Source of the DNA: DASRDB01 sp035652815
GTDB lineage: Bacteria; Chloroflexota; Ktedonobacteria; Ktedonobacterales; Ktedonobacteraceae
Assembly: GCA_035652815.1 (NCBI GenBank)
Contig: DASRDB010000012.1
Location: 186,001 to 250,000, forward strand
Length of the DNA: 64,000 nt
Direction of reading: 5' to 3'
Shown here: positions 25,678-34,398 of the stretch, piece after piece
Numbering within the stretch: the stretch's first letter is position 1
Layout: each line of letters starts with the position of its first letter
The notes under the pieces: model-generated
The model's database searches: none
Told to the model about the DNA's origin: nothing
Seen by the model: only the letters and a program-made list of their open reading frames with translations
Translations under genes and position numbers: made by a program

Positions 25678-26229
25678 TTAAACAGGTTCGTTATCCCCAG
25701 GTTCTGCCGAGCCATAGGGGCGAAGCGGTGGCCTCGCGTTAATTTCGCCGAAGCGGGTGGTGGCGTCGTAGGCTCCATTGCGACGCAAAATCTGGAGCGC
25801 GCCAGCATAGCCGCTTTGCGATTTGACGGTGACGATGGTGCGGCCTGCTTCCAGTTCCTTCTGATAAAATTCGGCTTCGTTCTGAGGTATACCCAGGTTG
25901 ACTAACGCGCTGATAACGCCACCGGCAGCAGCACCCACAGCCGCACCACCCAATGCAGCCGCGAGAATGCCACCAGCTAGAGCGGGGCCTAAGCCAGGGA
26001 TCAACAAGGCCGCGACGGCACCCAGCAAGCCACCGATCAAACCACCCTCGATGGCGCTGTTGGCGATGAAGGTTCCGGTATCTTCGGTCGGGCCGGTGGT
26101 GCTGGCGCGTGTCAAATAGCCGATTTCGTCCTCGCTGTAGCCAGCCGCCCGTAGTTCCTCGATTGCTCGCCGGGCTGCTGTCGGGCCTTCAAAAACCCCG
26201 ACAGCTACCGTGCCTTGTGTCATACCCAT
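25678..26229 (-). CDS. General stress protein 17M-like protein with Gly/Ala zipper
   Basis: This 183-residue protein begins with a ferredoxin-like GSP17M domain (VAVGVFEGPTAARRAIEELRAAGYSEDEIGYL). A long Gly/Ala-rich hydrophobic stretch follows (LIGGLLGAVAALLIPGLGPAL) that looks like a glycine-zipper membrane helix pair. A second small domain (EAEFYQKELEAGRTIVTV) ends in GALQILRRNGAYD. Such proteins are stress-linked in many bacteria, with no defined reaction. The ATG codes MGM with an alternative start two codons in. It is a single gene. Confidence 0.82.
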   Translation of the reverse strand: MGMTQGTVAVGVFEGPTAARRAIEELRAAGYSEDEIGYLTRASTTGPTEDTGTFIANSAIEGGLIGGLLGAVAALLIPGLGPALAGGILAAALGGAAVGAAAGGVISALVNLGIPQNEAEFYQKELEAGRTIVTVKSQSGYAGALQILRRNGAYDATTRFGEINARPPLRPYGSAEPGDNEPV

Positions 26230-26295
26230 AGTCGTACTCCTCTTGTTCTAAGTCTTTGCTATGTACAGGTACGTTAGCGCAACAAAAACGTGTCG

Positions 26296-27555
26296 CTAGT
26301 GAGTTTCCAGCAAACGTACAATCGCCTCGCTCAACGCGGCGGGCCGGATATGATTGAACCAATCTTTGTCACCCGCATTATACGCCACTTTTGAGAAACC
26401 GGGGCGGAAACGCTGCTGCTCCTGGCGACCCCGGCCTAAAATGCGCGCGCGGCCTGGATAGCCGTAAAAAGCGGGATTGGTGCCGCCAAAAAGCGTGATA
26501 ATACCCGCCCGATTCTCCAACTTGACCTGTCCTTCGTCTTGCGGCCTGACCCGCTTTTGAGCAACCGCGAGATGCACCACGCCAGTATCTCCACTTACAA
26601 ACACATCTACCATGCTCAGCAAAGCGGCGGTCTCAAGCAAGCTCAATCCTGGTTTCGCAGGCAGGGTAAACAGGCGATCAGCAAAGTTCTTTCCTAATTC
26701 CTGTTGTAATCGATGCGAGGCTTCTGTATCCGTATAGCTCGGCAGGATGCATACCACGAGTTCGGGACAACGCTCCATAGCCCCGGCAATTCCCTTAGCC
26801 AGCAATGAAGTGGTAGGGCGCGTTACCAGGGTCGCTGAATCCGGCGCGACCATGAGTATCCGGCACTGTCTCTTTGGCACACCTGCCTGCTCTTTTATCG
26901 TCTCTATAATCACTCGCGCCTTCTCAATCTCAGCCACGCTCAGGTACAACGTGGGAATATCGATCAGGCATGCATCATCTTCATGTATGCTAAAGTAGCC
27001 GTTGACAATCTGGCGCACCATTTTCCGCAAGGAGCGATCTTCACCTTTATACGGCCAGAACAGTTTACGGGCCAATTGCCACATATTGGGATACATAATG
27101 CGCGCGTGCAGGCGATAAAAGAGGGCCGGGGCCGCGATGCTGGGAAACACCGCTTGATAATGCCGGTTGCGCAAGAAACGTAGCGCAGGGCGGGCTTTCC
27201 TCTCAGGCCAGAAAAACCTGTACCAGGTCAAGGGAGACGGGGAGGCACAGAAAGCCAGCGAGGTCGAAATGATGCGATTGACACGCGGATCATAGCGAAA
27301 AATTTCCTCTTGCCGCTCATTGCACAGCACATCAATGCAACCAAAGGCGGCTGGATCATCCTGCACAAGCTGGTCAATGACGCTAAGACCAACCGCTATA
27401 GCATCACCTATGCCAGAATCAATCGTTATGAGATAGCGCGGCGTATCAGCCGTTTTTCCGGTATGGGGAGCCAGCACGCGAAAAGCATCACCCACAAAAC
27501 AAGGCATGTCCTGCTTCTCACGCGGCTGCACGACAACATTTAACGGAATATCCAT
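26296..27555 (-). CDS. Glycosyltransferase family 9 (heptosyltransferase-like)
   Basis: The 419-residue protein starts at an ATG six bases after GGAG; longer readings have no ribosome site. The N-terminal half has YLITIDSGIGDAIAVGLS, the GT9 signature loop. The C-terminal half has ILMVAPDSATLV, MVDVFVSGDTGVVHLAVA (the conserved sugar-nucleotide region) and TLFGGTNPAFYGYPG. GT9 enzymes transfer heptose or similar sugars to cell-surface glycans. Ktedonobacteria lack lipopolysaccharide, so the acceptor is likely another surface glycan. The gene stands alone and is divergent from the TetR gene. Confidence 0.87.
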   Translation of the reverse strand: MDIPLNVVVQPREKQDMPCFVGDAFRVLAPHTGKTADTPRYLITIDSGIGDAIAVGLSVIDQLVQDDPAAFGCIDVLCNERQEEIFRYDPRVNRIISTSLAFCASPSPLTWYRFFWPERKARPALRFLRNRHYQAVFPSIAAPALFYRLHARIMYPNMWQLARKLFWPYKGEDRSLRKMVRQIVNGYFSIHEDDACLIDIPTLYLSVAEIEKARVIIETIKEQAGVPKRQCRILMVAPDSATLVTRPTTSLLAKGIAGAMERCPELVVCILPSYTDTEASHRLQQELGKNFADRLFTLPAKPGLSLLETAALLSMVDVFVSGDTGVVHLAVAQKRVRPQDEGQVKLENRAGIITLFGGTNPAFYGYPGRARILGRGRQEQQRFRPGFSKVAYNAGDKDWFNHIRPAALSEAIVRLLETH

Positions 27556-27697
27556 TCTCTTCTCCATAAAAAAGCCACGAGCAGAAAATGAGAGAAAAAC
27601 ATATCCCCCGTTTAAGGCGACAGTAGGGCAGCTATAACGAAGACCCCTTTGTTTTGTACACGCAAAGCGAACTCTCTGTGATACTCTGCCGCTTCCC

Positions 27698-27740
27698 TTG
27701 ACAAATGACCTGCGGTCATTTATAATTGACCCATAGTCAT
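27698..27740 (+). promoter_or_regulatory. Promoter with TetR operator in the spacer
   Basis: TTGACA (27698) and TATAAT (27721) are separated by exactly 17 bases, and those 17 bases are a perfect dyad AATGACC-TGC-GGTCATT. A second, imperfect copy (ATTGACC-CAT-AGTCATT) follows at once. This is a consensus promoter whose spacer is the operator, as expected for tight autorepression of the TetR gene 20 bases downstream. Confidence 0.92.
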
Positions 27741-27759
27741 TTACGAGACGGAGTACAAA

Positions 27760-28440
27760 ATGACACACTCAAGTATCCGGCGACGGGCGATACGCGATGA
27801 GCAGAAAGAGGAACGCAGGCAAGCTATTCTCGATACGGCGTGGCAGCTTTTGCAAAGCAAGGGATATGAAGCCCTGACAATGGCCGATGTAGCAAATACA
27901 CTGGGACTGGCGAAAGGCACAGTCTATCTCTACTTTCAGACAAAAGAGGCGCTCTTCCTCGCGCTCGTTGAGCAGCAACTTACGGACCTATTCAGCGAAT
28001 TTGACGCTGCACTACTTGAACGATCCGGTGCAACAAGCATTGCGGGCGTAATAAACGCTATTTGTGAGGCGCTTGAAAAAAGGCCTGGATTGGCGCGGCT
28101 GCTTGCCATCCTGCATACCATTCTCGAACAGAACATCAGTCTCGCAGAGGCAACGCGCTTCAAATACTTCCTCAAGCAGCATTTTGAGAAAACGGGTGCA
28201 TTGCTTGAACAGTGTCTTCCATTTCTTAAAGTGGGTGAGGGCGCGCATTTGTTGTTGCAGTGTCACGCGCTGGTAATCGGCATCTGGCAGCTCGCCGACC
28301 CCGCACCTGTTGTTCAAGAGGCGCTGCAACAGGCGGATTTGCAGGTGTTTAAGATCGATTTCGCGCACGAATTTTCACAGACTTTGCAGGCGTTGTTATA
28401 CGGATTGGAATATCAGGCACAAAAGGAGCAAAGATCATGA
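27760..28440 (+). CDS. TetR/AcrR family regulator
   Basis: The 226-residue protein has an N-terminal TetR HTH (ILDTAWQLLQSKGYEALTMA, VANTLGLAKGTVYLYFQTKE) and a helical ligand-binding C-terminal domain. Its promoter carries two copies of an AATGACC-type dyad, so it almost certainly represses itself. Its stop overlaps the start of the SDR gene (ATGA), making that gene the direct target. The ligand is probably a substrate or product of that dehydrogenase. Confidence 0.92.
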   Translation: MTHSSIRRRAIRDEQKEERRQAILDTAWQLLQSKGYEALTMADVANTLGLAKGTVYLYFQTKEALFLALVEQQLTDLFSEFDAALLERSGATSIAGVINAICEALEKRPGLARLLAILHTILEQNISLAEATRFKYFLKQHFEKTGALLEQCLPFLKVGEGAHLLLQCHALVIGIWQLADPAPVVQEALQQADLQVFKIDFAHEFSQTLQALLYGLEYQAQKEQRS

Positions 28441-29420
28441 AATACTTTGTCACAGGGGCAACTGGATTCGTCGGCAGTCATGTTGTTCGCCAGCTTGTCG
28501 CGGCAGGTCATTCGGTAAATGTCAGCGTGCGTAATCCGGCGAAAGCGAAAGAGCTTGCTGATATGGGTGTCTTGGTCTATCAGGGGGATGTCACCGATAA
28601 AGAAAGCATGCGCGAGGCGATGACGGGCGTGGATGGCGTTTTTCATATCGCGGGTTGGTACAAAATTGGTGTGCGCGATAAAAGCGAGGGCGCGAAGATC
28701 AACATTGAGGGAACGCGCAACGTGCTTGAACTGATGCGCGAACTGGGCATTCCGAAGGGCGTCTACACCAGCACGCTTGCCGTGAATTCTGATACTCACG
28801 GCAAGCTCGTCGATGAATCCTACCATTTTCATGGTCGCCACATCAGCGAATACGACCGCACTAAATGGGTTGCCCATTACGAAGTTGCCGACCCAATGAT
28901 TGCTCAAGGTTTGCCCCTGGTGATCGTTATGCCCGGCCTTATCTATGGCCCAGGTGATACCAGCAGCGTGCGTACCACCTTTCTACAATATCTCCAGCGC
29001 AAGCTGCCCTTGCTTCCCAAGAAAACCGCTTTCTCCTGGGCGCACGTGGATGACATCACTCGCGGGCACATTCTCGCGATGGAAAAAGGCACTCCCGGAG
29101 AAAGTTACATCATCGCTGGCCCCACATATACGCTGATCGAGGGCATGCAGATGGCCGAAAAAATCACGGGCATTCCAGCTCCACGCCTGCATGCCGGTCC
29201 TGGCATGATGAAAGTTATGGCGGCCATGATGGCTCCTATCGAGAAAATTGTGCCTGTACCGGAGCAATATAGTTCTGAGTATCTCAGGGTTAGCGCGGGC
29301 GTTACGTATATTGGCAATAATGCGAAGGCGCGGCGAGAGTTGGGATATGATCCACGTCCGCTAGAGGTGGGGTTGAAGGAGACGTTGGAGCATGAGATGA
29401 AGCTGTTAGGGATGAGATAA
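28437..29420 (+). CDS. NAD-dependent epimerase/dehydratase (extended SDR)
   Basis: The 327-residue protein has the SDR cofactor motif GATGFVGSH (7-15), DVTDKESM, and catalytic Tyr139-x3-Lys143 (SEYDRTKW). It is close to the dihydroflavonol-4-reductase-like group of extended SDRs, which reduce ketones or act on sugars and steroids. Co-translated with the TetR regulator upstream and ended by a long bidirectional terminator. It is thus a self-contained regulator-enzyme unit whose substrate is unknown. Confidence 0.9.
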   Translation: MKYFVTGATGFVGSHVVRQLVAAGHSVNVSVRNPAKAKELADMGVLVYQGDVTDKESMREAMTGVDGVFHIAGWYKIGVRDKSEGAKINIEGTRNVLELMRELGIPKGVYTSTLAVNSDTHGKLVDESYHFHGRHISEYDRTKWVAHYEVADPMIAQGLPLVIVMPGLIYGPGDTSSVRTTFLQYLQRKLPLLPKKTAFSWAHVDDITRGHILAMEKGTPGESYIIAGPTYTLIEGMQMAEKITGIPAPRLHAGPGMMKVMAAMMAPIEKIVPVPEQYSSEYLRVSAGVTYIGNNAKARRELGYDPRPLEVGLKETLEHEMKLLGMR

Positions 29421-29497
29421 AGCGAAAAAACGGCGGAAAAAGGGGTAGCATGTAATCGGTTGCATGCTATCCCTTTTTCCGCCGTTTTTTCGCTTTA
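29420..29497. terminator. Long bidirectional terminator (37-bp arms)
   Basis: Arms of 37 bp with two G/T-type mismatches and a 4-base loop contain A6 and T6 runs, so it can end transcripts in both directions. It separates the convergent SDR and Bax1-like genes. Its right arm also encodes the basic C-terminal tail of the Bax1-like protein. Confidence 0.9.
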
Positions 29498-30750
29498 GGT
29501 TCTGGTTTTCTCCTCGGCCCATACACTCGTTCCGCCATTGCCTCAACCGTCTCCATGACTTCTTTCAAGACGGGCTTTTGTTTAAAAAAGATAACCTCGC
29601 TGGCGGCGTCCTGGAAATCTTCTTCTGTGACTTTGAGGCCGGAATAGACGAGCAGCAAGAGATGGGAGCAGTTGGCGGCGCGCACCTTTTCGACTTTCCG
29701 GCGCAAGTATTCGGGATGCCAGAAGCCTACCAGTTCGATGAGGATGCGGCGACTTTCGTCTCGCTCGTCAACTAGCAGGAAGTCGGGGATCATGACGGTA
29801 TCACCGAGGGGCAGCACTTCGCTTTCGCGGGAGAGCCGCCAGTGACGCCGTTTGCCGCCCATTTTTTCCTCGAACTCGGCGGCGAAATCGGCTTCCAGAC
29901 GGCTATCGAAGAGGTCGCTCTGTTTGAAATGGGATTGCAGGGAAGAGGTGTGGTCGAGTCGATACGCGGCTGTGGTTCCGAGCATGGGCGGGTGTACGGT
30001 GGCAAACATGCGCCAGCCTTCGCAGTTCAGTAAGGCGGGGAGAAACGCAGCGAACTGACGACCGTAGCGCGTGGTGGCATGCACAAAGGGCGAGATCGGG
30101 CCATCCAGATCAACGAGGTAGCCGCCGTCTTTGAGGGGCTGCACCCAGAACATCAGGCGAAAGAATTTGAGATATTTCCAGAGATCTTTATAGCCGCCGT
30201 GTACCTCTATGCGCACATGGCTGGCCCAGTAGAGAACGCCACGCGCCAGTTCCAGATTGTAGCGAGCAATCAATTTTTGTGGAGTCCATCCAGGCCCAGG
30301 ATCGCTGAGCAGGTAGGTGGCGGGGCGATCGGCGAAGAGGCTCTTTTCCAATACTTCGGTTGCAACGCCGAGTTCGCCTGCCACACGGTTCACTACCTCA
30401 TCTCGTGCCTGCTTTTGAAAGAGGTAAGGAGCGGAGACCACCGGGCCATAAGCAAAGAGTCGTTCTCGGAGCTGTGTTGGGGGAAGCGGCGTTTCGAGGG
30501 GCGTAAAGGTGGCCGCATCGGTGAGAACTTTTGCCAGTCCTCGCACGACAACATAGTCCATGCGCTCGCCAATGTAGCGGTCTAGCAGCCGTTCCCAGCT
30601 TGCGAAGGGTTCGCTGGTTTGCTGGCGAAATAAGGCGACCAGATCGCTGGCCGTTTGGAGCCAATGGGGATCATGTTCGTCCAGCATGTCTAGAACGAGG
30701 TCGGTGCCGCGCAGGCGCACACGCGGTCGCACAAGTTCAGCCGTCAGCAC
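29467..30750 (-). CDS. Bax1-like nuclease (DUF790)
   Basis: This 427-residue protein matches the DUF790/Bax1 family: a PD-(D/E)XK core with MIPDFLLVDERD and RILIELVGFWHPEYLRRK (Asp about 323, Glu about 339), preceded by a long helical region. In archaea Bax1 binds XPB helicase and cuts DNA at bubbles in a repair reaction. A GTG eight bases after AGGAG is chosen as start, overlapping the helicase stop by 14 bases; a start 45 bases further upstream is unsupported. The C-terminus is strongly basic. The pair with the XPB-like gene supports the assignment. Confidence 0.85.
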   Translation of the reverse strand: MLTAELVRPRVRLRGTDLVLDMLDEHDPHWLQTASDLVALFRQQTSEPFASWERLLDRYIGERMDYVVVRGLAKVLTDAATFTPLETPLPPTQLRERLFAYGPVVSAPYLFQKQARDEVVNRVAGELGVATEVLEKSLFADRPATYLLSDPGPGWTPQKLIARYNLELARGVLYWASHVRIEVHGGYKDLWKYLKFFRLMFWVQPLKDGGYLVDLDGPISPFVHATTRYGRQFAAFLPALLNCEGWRMFATVHPPMLGTTAAYRLDHTSSLQSHFKQSDLFDSRLEADFAAEFEEKMGGKRRHWRLSRESEVLPLGDTVMIPDFLLVDERDESRRILIELVGFWHPEYLRRKVEKVRAANCSHLLLLVYSGLKVTEEDFQDAASEVIFFKQKPVLKEVMETVEAMAERVYGPRRKPEPKAKKRRKKG

Positions 30751-32110
30751 GGTTGCGCTCCTGTCTACGTCTTCGCTGCGCCTTGCCCTCTTCAATAGTT
30801 TTGCGCGCTATTACCTCAAATAATACGGCCTGTTTGTTCTCTACTTTGCGCAGCACCCTGCCCAGGCGTTGGATATATTCACGCGCTCCCGATGTGCCAC
30901 CAAGTACGATAGCGACCTTTGCTTCAGGCACATCGACGCCCTCGTTTAAGACGCGCGAGGTGACAATCACACGATAGAGGCCGTTTTGAAAGCCTTCAAG
31001 GATATGCTTGCGCTCGGCGGTGTGCGTCTCATGGGTGATGGCGGGAACAAGATGACGCGAGGCGATTTCGTAGACCATCGAGTTCTGTTCAGTGAAAATT
31101 AAGACGCGCTCGGAAAAGTATTCGCGCAGCAGGGAGTCGAGTGCGGTAAATTTCCCTTCGCAGCTTGCGAGTAGCTGTAAGAGGCGTTGTCGGGCAAGGA
31201 GAGCGCGGCGGGCCTGGTCATTGCTGGCCGAGAGGCGCATCAGTTCCATCAACCACTTCGGACCATATTTGCGCGGCAACTGGCGGGAGCGCACAAAGTC
31301 GATATAGATGGCGTAGTCGGCGTCGTATTGTTCACGCTCTTCAGGGGTCAGGTCGATGCGCATGCGCTCGGTGCGATATTGCGCCAATTGTTGCCCGACC
31401 AGTTCTTCGATGCGCCGTGTGTAGACAATCGGGCCGATCAACTCATCGACACGCCAACGGCCATTGATCTGCTCGTGTTCCTCTGGATAGGTCGCGGTCA
31501 GGCCCAGGCGAAAGGGTGCGGGAGCCATCAGCGCGGCCTCGCCCCAGGCTGGCGCGGGGAGATGATGCACCTCGTCGAAAATAATGAGCTTGAAGGTGTT
31601 GCCAGCATCGGCGATCAAATCGCCCGCCGAGTGATAGGTGGTGACAGTCAAGGGCAATACCTTTTTCTCGCCACCGTAATAGACGCCGACATCACAGCCA
31701 AAGGCATTGACCAGCCGGGCATACCACTGGTGCAGCAGGTCAATGGTGGGCGCAACCACAACCGTCGAACGCTCAACACGGCAAATAGCCTGGATGGCGA
31801 CAAAGGTTTTGCCTGCTCCAGTTGGCAGTACAATACTGCCGCGTCTTCCGGCCTGCTCCCAGGCTTTGAGGGCTTCTACCTGGTAGTCGTGCGGCTCGCG
31901 GGACTCCTGCATGTTGAGATGGAGCGTCTGCCAGCGCGGCACGCTATCGCGCACCTGCTCTTCCTGCAAGTACGGCTGAATGCTGCCGTAATGGTAGCCC
32001 TCGCAGCGCCAGCGCTCCTTAATCAGCTTAAACGGCGCGGGTGGTCGCTCCTCTGCGTCTACATCGCGCAGAACGAGCGTGCCGCCCTGGTAGTAGACTG
32101 ATTTGCTCAT
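30737..32110 (-). CDS. XPB-like superfamily 2 helicase
   Basis: The 457-residue protein has SF2 helicase motifs: VLPTGAGKTF (96-103), IIFDEVHHLP (DEVH 179-182), LTATYP, VIVTSRVLNEGVDVPEA and YIQRLGRVLR (motif VI). The layout is that of XPB/Rad25-type helicases with an N-terminal damage-recognition-like domain (first ~75 residues). It probably opens DNA at damage for the Bax1-like nuclease encoded downstream and overlapping it. No clear ribosome site precedes the ATG. Confidence 0.88.
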   Translation of the reverse strand: MSKSVYYQGGTLVLRDVDAEERPPAPFKLIKERWRCEGYHYGSIQPYLQEEQVRDSVPRWQTLHLNMQESREPHDYQVEALKAWEQAGRRGSIVLPTGAGKTFVAIQAICRVERSTVVVAPTIDLLHQWYARLVNAFGCDVGVYYGGEKKVLPLTVTTYHSAGDLIADAGNTFKLIIFDEVHHLPAPAWGEAALMAPAPFRLGLTATYPEEHEQINGRWRVDELIGPIVYTRRIEELVGQQLAQYRTERMRIDLTPEEREQYDADYAIYIDFVRSRQLPRKYGPKWLMELMRLSASNDQARRALLARQRLLQLLASCEGKFTALDSLLREYFSERVLIFTEQNSMVYEIASRHLVPAITHETHTAERKHILEGFQNGLYRVIVTSRVLNEGVDVPEAKVAIVLGGTSGAREYIQRLGRVLRKVENKQAVLFEVIARKTIEEGKAQRRRRQERNRADG

Positions 32111-32154
32111 GGGAGTATAGTAGCAGAAATTTGTTCTAATTGCTACAGTTCGTG

Positions 32155-33390
32155 TTACCCAAACGCTACCTGCAAATCAATCAGTCCCCTCAACGAATAA
32201 TTCGGACGGAACATCGGCGGGTCGCCTACCATATGAATATTGGGCAGGCGGCGCAGGATCGTCTCGAAGGCTACCTGGCTTTCCAGGCGGGCGAGGGCGG
32301 CTCCGATACAGTAATGGATGCCGTGACCAAAGCCCAATGTACGCGTTGGATTGCGGTGAATGTCCAGGCGTTCGGGGTCGGGGAACTTTTCCGGGTCGCG
32401 GTTGGCAGCGCCGACGAGCAGGTAGATGCTGTTGTTTTCGGGAATGGTGACGCCGCGAATCGTGACTTCCTGTGTAGTACGGCGGGCGAGGGTGTGAACT
32501 GGACTGACATAGCGCAGGAGTTCTTCTACCGCGCCGGGAATCAGCCCTGGGTTGGCTCGGAGTTCTTCCATCTGATCGGGGTTTTGCATCAGGTAGTACA
32601 TGCCGACGGCGATCAGGTTGGCGGTGGTTTCATGTCCGGCGAAGAGCAGGAAGTTGGTGGCGATGACGATCTCGTCTTCGCTGAGCATATCGCCGTTTTC
32701 TTCGGCATGCACCATCTTGGTGAGCAGATCAGGGCCGGGATGCTGGCGACGTTCGGCAATCAGGCTCTTGAGATAGGCTTTGACATCGGCGAAGACACCT
32801 GCTAAGCGCGGCCAGACCTGCGGGCCACTAAAGAGGATTGTTGCGACAAATTCGTTGATGGCCTCAGAACTGGCGCGAATATAGGGGCGACCACTTCTCG
32901 GAATGCTCAACAAATCCAGGATCACATTTGAGGGCAGTGGATAGGCGAGGTCGGCTACGAGGTCCATTCTGCCCTCAGATAGCTTCTGATCGATGAGTTC
33001 ATCTACCAGCTTCTGTACGGTTGGCCGGAATGACTCAATCATGCGTGGGGTAAAGGTCTTCTGCATCAGGGTACGCTGGCGGGTATGGTTTGGCGGGTCC
33101 ATGCCTTGCAGATTATAGGCTAAGAAAGGAATGATCTGGCGTAGTGAGTCTATTTCCTCGTTTATCCCCATTTCCATGAGCCGCTCAGGCACATTCGTCC
33201 AGATATCGGAGGAAAAGCGGCGGTGATCGCTAAAGGCCATATGCACATCATCATACTTCGAGAGCATGTAGCAGCCGAACATATCGTTCCAGCGCACAGG
33301 ATCATGCTCTCTCAAATACGCATACACGGGATACGGGTTTTGAATGGTGGCAAAGAAATTATCCAGTTCCAGGGTGGTATCCTCGATCAT
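32155..33390 (-). CDS. Cytochrome P450
   Basis: This 411-residue protein has all bacterial P450 signatures: the I-helix AGHETTANLI, the ExxR motif (EELLRYV), and the haem loop FGHGIHYCIGAALARLE with thiolate Cys361. It is a monooxygenase needing separate ferredoxin and reductase, none of which is adjacent. GGAGG lies 7 bases before the ATG. The substrate is unknown. It ends close to the XPB-like gene, which starts 45 bases downstream on the same strand. Confidence 0.93.
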   Translation of the reverse strand: MIEDTTLELDNFFATIQNPYPVYAYLREHDPVRWNDMFGCYMLSKYDDVHMAFSDHRRFSSDIWTNVPERLMEMGINEEIDSLRQIIPFLAYNLQGMDPPNHTRQRTLMQKTFTPRMIESFRPTVQKLVDELIDQKLSEGRMDLVADLAYPLPSNVILDLLSIPRSGRPYIRASSEAINEFVATILFSGPQVWPRLAGVFADVKAYLKSLIAERRQHPGPDLLTKMVHAEENGDMLSEDEIVIATNFLLFAGHETTANLIAVGMYYLMQNPDQMEELRANPGLIPGAVEELLRYVSPVHTLARRTTQEVTIRGVTIPENNSIYLLVGAANRDPEKFPDPERLDIHRNPTRTLGFGHGIHYCIGAALARLESQVAFETILRRLPNIHMVGDPPMFRPNYSLRGLIDLQVAFG

Positions 33391-33495
33391 CGCGTTTCCT
33401 CCATGTTGATTTCCTGGCCGACTTTTTCACACAAGAAGAGTATATGCTGAGTTGTGATGTAGCGCAAGGGAAAGATGGAACTTGTTTTTCCTCTC

Positions 33496-33550
33496 TTGAC
33501 AAAGATTAAAAACGTTGTATATTTTGTATTAGAAAGATATACAGTATATC
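33496..33550 (+). promoter_or_regulatory. Promoter and dyad upstream of AbrB-Doc operon
   Basis: TTGACA (33496) and TATATT (33518) with a 16-base spacer form a good sigma-70-type promoter. Downstream lies a perfect small palindrome GATATA-CAG-TATATC, which ends at the ribosome site. AbrB-type antitoxins bind AT-rich dyads at their own promoters, so this is a likely operator. Confidence 0.75.
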
Positions 33551-33563
33551 CAGGAGGTATTAC

Positions 33564-33779
33564 ATGATCTGGCAAAAGCTTCGTAAAGTAGGCAATAGCT
33601 ATGTGGTCACTATTCCGAAGGAAGAAGTGGAGCGCCAGCACCTGCAAGAGGGACAGTTACTATCCATTGAGATTCGGCCCGCAGAAATACGTCCAATGAT
33701 ACAGCAGGACCTCAAGGAAGCTTTTGAGGAAAGTTGGCAACAATATGAGCAAACGTATCGTTACCTCGCTGAAAATTAA
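33564..33779 (+). CDS. AbrB/SpoVT-type antitoxin
   Basis: The 71-residue protein has an N-terminal swapped-hairpin AbrB domain (MIWQKLRKVGNSYVVTIPKE, LQEGQLLSIEI) and a helical toxin-binding tail (QDLKEAFEESWQQYEQTYRY). It lies 15 bases before a Doc-like gene, the usual order of an antitoxin-toxin pair. CAGGAGG precedes the ATG. It would bind its own promoter dyad and hold the toxin inactive. Confidence 0.9.
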   Translation: MIWQKLRKVGNSYVVTIPKEEVERQHLQEGQLLSIEIRPAEIRPMIQQDLKEAFEESWQQYEQTYRYLAEN

Positions 33780-33794
33780 AGAGAAACGATCGGA

Positions 33795-34202
33795 ATGAGC
33801 GAGATACGGTATCTGAGCATAGCGGATGTGTTGGCATTACATCAGATAATGATGGAAAAGTTTGGACAAGGGCCAGCGCCTCTTCGTAATGAGGGTCTCC
33901 TGGAAGCCGCTATTATGCGCCCTCGTACAGCCGCATACTACGATGAGGCCGATATTGTCCGTCAAGCTACCTTGTTATTAGTAGGAATATCACAGGCCCA
34001 GGCATTTCTTGATGGCAATAAACGCATCGCTTTCGCAGCGTGTGATGTGTTCTTACGTATTAACGGGCTGGTCATCATTGCCGACCCTCTTGAAATCGCC
34101 CTACAGGTAGAGGCAATAGCTACGCGAACAGACAGCTTAAACGAAGCAACCGCCCGCGTAGAAATGTGGTTGCGGTCACACGTTCATCCTAAAACCTCTT
34201 AA
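33795..34202 (+). CDS. Doc/Fic-family toxin with altered active-site motif
   Basis: This 135-residue protein matches the death-on-curing (Doc) family: IRYLSIADVLALHQIMMEKF, RNEGLLEAAIMRP, and AQAFLDGNKRIAFAACDVFL. The Doc/Fic motif is HxFx(D/E)GNK/R; here the first His is Gln69 (Q-A-F-L-D-G-N-K-R). Doc phosphorylates EF-Tu and stops translation. Loss of the His would be expected to weaken catalysis, though some family members may carry this variation. It is paired with the AbrB-like antitoxin directly upstream. Confidence 0.88.
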   Translation: MSEIRYLSIADVLALHQIMMEKFGQGPAPLRNEGLLEAAIMRPRTAAYYDEADIVRQATLLLVGISQAQAFLDGNKRIAFAACDVFLRINGLVIIADPLEIALQVEAIATRTDSLNEATARVEMWLRSHVHPKTS

Positions 34203-34398
34203 AGCCATATAAAACCAACCGGTAGCTATTACTATATTGTTCAGTCAAATATGAGCAGTATCACCTCTTCAATATCCAGCAGCGCATACCATCCCCCGAA
34301 AAACAGATGTGTCATCGTCTATCAGATAGCCTGATTTTTTGTAGAGGGTGTGAGAAATTTGGGCTTGTAGATTCTTCTGAAAAGCACGGAGAGAAACT

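Noticed and set aside
31187..32101. Long plus-strand frame opposite the XPB-like gene
   Set aside because: It is a shadow of a well-supported helicase gene and has no family resemblance or ribosome site.
32140..32805. Plus-strand frame opposite the first P450
   Set aside because: It lies wholly within the P450 gene, whose haem loop and I-helix are clear.
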